Shown in pieces: positions 62,234 through 64,000 of a stretch of DNA of 64,000 bases. The notes beneath the pieces are model-generated. The model was not told the DNA's origin. It saw nothing but the letters and a program-made list of their open reading frames with translations, and searched no databases. Position 1 is the first letter of the stretch, and each line of letters starts with the position of its first letter. The stretch is from an uncultured Peptococcaceae bacterium. GTDB taxonomy: Bacteria > Bacillota > Peptococcia > Peptococcales > Peptococcaceae. The stretch is from positions 1-64,000 of the forward strand of contig CAJUDO010000001.1 in assembly GCA_910585405.1 (NCBI GenBank), given 5' to 3'. A program made the position numbers and the translations under genes.

Positions 62234-62410
62234 CACTCACTCCGTTTCCATTATAATTTATAAAATATTTATATTCTATCCTTACTATGTTTCGATTATA
62301 GCATCTAAAATCAATAAATAAAAATATATTTTTAGTTAAAATTTTAACATTTTATATTTACATTGTTATATGTATCCTTTCTGAATCTATAGGAAATCAT
62401 AGCAGAGATA

Positions 62411-62446
62411 AAATTCTGAAATTTTTCCCTGAAAATTTCAGAATTT
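62411..62446. repeat. Perfect 15-bp inverted repeat upstream of promoter
   Basis: AAATTCTGAAATTTT (62411-62425) and its exact reverse complement (62432-62446) are separated by 6 bases, ending 4 bases before the -35 box at 62451. It could be an operator for the downstream gene, or a terminator remnant. Confidence 0.7.
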
Positions 62447-62450
62447 GGGC

Positions 62451-62479
62451 TGGACATTTTCGGCAAAAACAGATATACT
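62451..62479 (+). promoter_or_regulatory. Promoter of the secreted stalk/glycosidase gene
   Basis: TGGACA (62451-62456), 17 bases, TATACT (62474-62479), 56 bases before the ATG. Confidence 0.7.
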
Positions 62480-62534
62480 ATAAATGTAACTTTTTTGTTA
62501 CTTTTTACATTTTGAATTAGAAAGGGGGTTTTGT

Positions 62535-63959
62535 ATGCATCCTTTAAAAAGAAACACTCTATTCATCAGTCTTTTTCTTTTATTGATGCTCTGTATTTTC
62601 GAGCCGTCTTTTGCTGCAACCGATACACTCAATGTACAAGTTGATGGAAAAGCTATGCAGTTTGAGGCCATTACCACTGGCAATTTAGTCTTCATCTCGG
62701 CTCGCGATATGGCAAACTTATTCCATGCAGATCTTGCATATGATGCCGACGAAAAAGAACTAACCTTAAAAACTTCAAAAGTCAACGCTGTTCTCAGAGT
62801 CGGATCCAGCAGTGTTACACTCAATCATAAAAAAGTAGCGTTGGATGCCTCCCCCATGATTGTAGATAATACCAGTTACATTCCATTAAAGGCCGCTAAA
62901 GAAATATGGGGCGCCAGCTATGGTTGGAACGAGCAAACATTATATATCCGTACCGATGGTAAGGAAGTACATGTGCCTGCTGTTGAAAAAGTATTCGTAA
63001 AAGAACAACCTGTTTCTATCGGCGGAAAAAATACACCTGTTTCTTATATACTTGTTCCCAAGTCATCCGACCTACACGCAGATGTCATTTTAGCACAAAA
63101 CACCGTGGGACAGACCGAATCTCTGCGAAGTCTGGCACGTCGTTCATCAGCAAAAGCGGCAATCAACGGAAGCTATTTTCAAAGTTATGATAGCTCCAAA
63201 TCGCAAGAACCTTATGGGCTTATCATAAAGAACGGGAACTTGCTGCATGCAGAAAACACTGGCAGTATCATTGCTTTTACCAGCAGTAGCGTCAAAATGG
63301 ATATTGTGCGCAGTGTCATCACGGCCTCCGTGGGCGGCACACATTACAGCGTATCTCTATTCAATCATACGCCCAATGCAAACAGCAACACGGTAGTACT
63401 GTACAACAGTGCTTACGGCAACAATACCAATTGTGCGCTGGGGACTTCTGTCACTGTACAAAACGGAGAAATCATATCAATCGAGAGTAAACAATCTGTG
63501 AGCATTCCCAGCAATGGTTACGTACTGCTCTTTACCGGCGAAAAAGCCACCACAGCGCAAAAATTTAAGAAAGGGACGAAAGTATCCTACAACATCAGCT
63601 ATACAAACGGCGACGGTCATGCGATTGATTTTTCCAATGTAAAAACAGCAGTGGGCGCTGGTCCTTTATTGTTGAAAGACGGCAATAACATTGTGAATCC
63701 TGAACGGGAAGGTTTTAGTGATTCCACAGGGTTCTCTATGACTGTTACACGCAGCGCAATAGGTGTTACCGCTGATGGTGATATTTTACTGGTTGGTGAT
63801 GTAAAGTGCACATTAGAACAGTTGGCATCTATTATGTCTCAGCTAGGTGCAAAACATGCTATTTGTATGGATAGCGGTTCTTCTTCCGGTCTGTATGCAC
63901 CTGGTGCAGCACTTTCTGCACCGGCAAAAGATATTAGCAATGCGTTAATCTTTAAATAA
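62535..63959 (+). CDS. Secreted stalk-domain and phosphodiester-glycosidase (NAGPA) protein
   Basis: 474 residues behind AAAGGGGG. Signal peptide (LFISLFLLLMLCIFEPSFAA). About 30-140 is a copper-amine-oxidase-N-like stalk domain in two halves (VFISARDMANLFHADLAYD, SYIPLKAAKEIWGASYGWN), common in Firmicutes cell-surface proteins as a wall-binding or spacer module. About 180-474 is the NAGPA phosphodiester glycosidase fold: KAAINGSYFQSY, EPYGLIIKNG, AVGAGPLLLKDG, RSAIGVTADGDILLVG and CMDSGSSSGLY. The family cleaves sugar-1-phosphodiesters; a target in wall teichoic acid or exopolysaccharide is possible. The gene is complete, 41 bases before the window end. Confidence 0.9.
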   Translation: MHPLKRNTLFISLFLLLMLCIFEPSFAATDTLNVQVDGKAMQFEAITTGNLVFISARDMANLFHADLAYDADEKELTLKTSKVNAVLRVGSSSVTLNHKKVALDASPMIVDNTSYIPLKAAKEIWGASYGWNEQTLYIRTDGKEVHVPAVEKVFVKEQPVSIGGKNTPVSYILVPKSSDLHADVILAQNTVGQTESLRSLARRSSAKAAINGSYFQSYDSSKSQEPYGLIIKNGNLLHAENTGSIIAFTSSSVKMDIVRSVITASVGGTHYSVSLFNHTPNANSNTVVLYNSAYGNNTNCALGTSVTVQNGEIISIESKQSVSIPSNGYVLLFTGEKATTAQKFKKGTKVSYNISYTNGDGHAIDFSNVKTAVGAGPLLLKDGNNIVNPEREGFSDSTGFSMTVTRSAIGVTADGDILLVGDVKCTLEQLASIMSQLGAKHAICMDSGSSSGLYAPGAALSAPAKDISNALIFK

Positions 63960-64000
63960 ATCAAACTAACACAAAAGGCCATGAAAGAATCCTCTCTCAT

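Overview
The window comes from an anaerobic, moderately AT-rich Bacillota (Firmicutes) chromosome, probably Negativicutes or a related clostridial lineage. The grounds are: the rapZ-yvcK-whiA block; ftsE-ftsX followed by a C-terminal processing protease and a MinJ-like PDZ membrane protein; a cytosolic SpoIIE-type phosphatase beside a SPOCS-like protein; a SAM-I riboswitch; maturation genes for [FeFe] hydrogenase; and a glycyl-radical enzyme locus. No rRNA gene, canonical tRNA gene, CRISPR array, prophage or intact insertion sequence was seen.

Layout. 1-5.3 kb: 3' part of a phosphodiesterase-DASS transporter unit, then a zinc-ribbon/ABC-ATPase/unknown trio. 5.3-9.8 kb: a LysR gene, then a divergent locus (MocR regulator against an ECF S component plus a class V aminotransferase) that looks like vitamin B6 salvage. 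9.9-20.5 kb: thioredoxin reductase with a degenerate thioredoxin tail, hydF, Hpt and HD-GYP signalling genes, a coiled-coil protein, holA, a D,D-carboxypeptidase and comEC. 20.5-27.5 kb: a structured leader with a terminator, the TM1266-like regulator, hydE and hydG, then an aminotransferase divergent from a YeiH-type transporter. 27.7-37.5 kb: NifU-like scaffold, the MinJ-like/ctp/ftsX/ftsE block, whiA-yvcK-rapZ, a prepilin peptidase and a DegV protein.

37.8-42.3 kb is a decaying glycyl-radical enzyme locus. Its LysR regulator, the enzyme and the activating enzyme all carry frameshifts or in-frame stops, while the surrounding genes are intact. 42.4-46.9 kb holds a LysR gene and a ferredoxin/flavoprotein/DASS transporter cassette, probably for reducing an imported organic anion.

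47.2-52.8 kb is the most striking region, an RNA-repair island. It encodes a Ro60-like DUF2828 protein, the RNA ligase RtcB and two WYL-domain regulators. Between the rtcB promoter and rtcB lie five tandem tRNA-like modules. Each is closed by a perfect 7-8 bp stem, each has CAGC exactly 10 nt from its 5' end, and two carry canonical T-arms. A 28-bp element (24/28 identical) overlaps the -35 region of both the array-rtcB promoter and the WYL operon promoter at the same spacing.

53-64 kb: an EcsC-like protein, an SAM-riboswitch-controlled metNIQ methionine transporter, the SPOCS/SpoIIE pair, a small unknown protein, a YtcJ-like amidohydrolase, and a secreted stalk-domain/phosphodiester-glycosidase protein behind a perfect 15-bp inverted repeat. 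Start codons were moved from the longest reading frame wherever a clear Shine-Dalgarno sequence pointed to an internal start.
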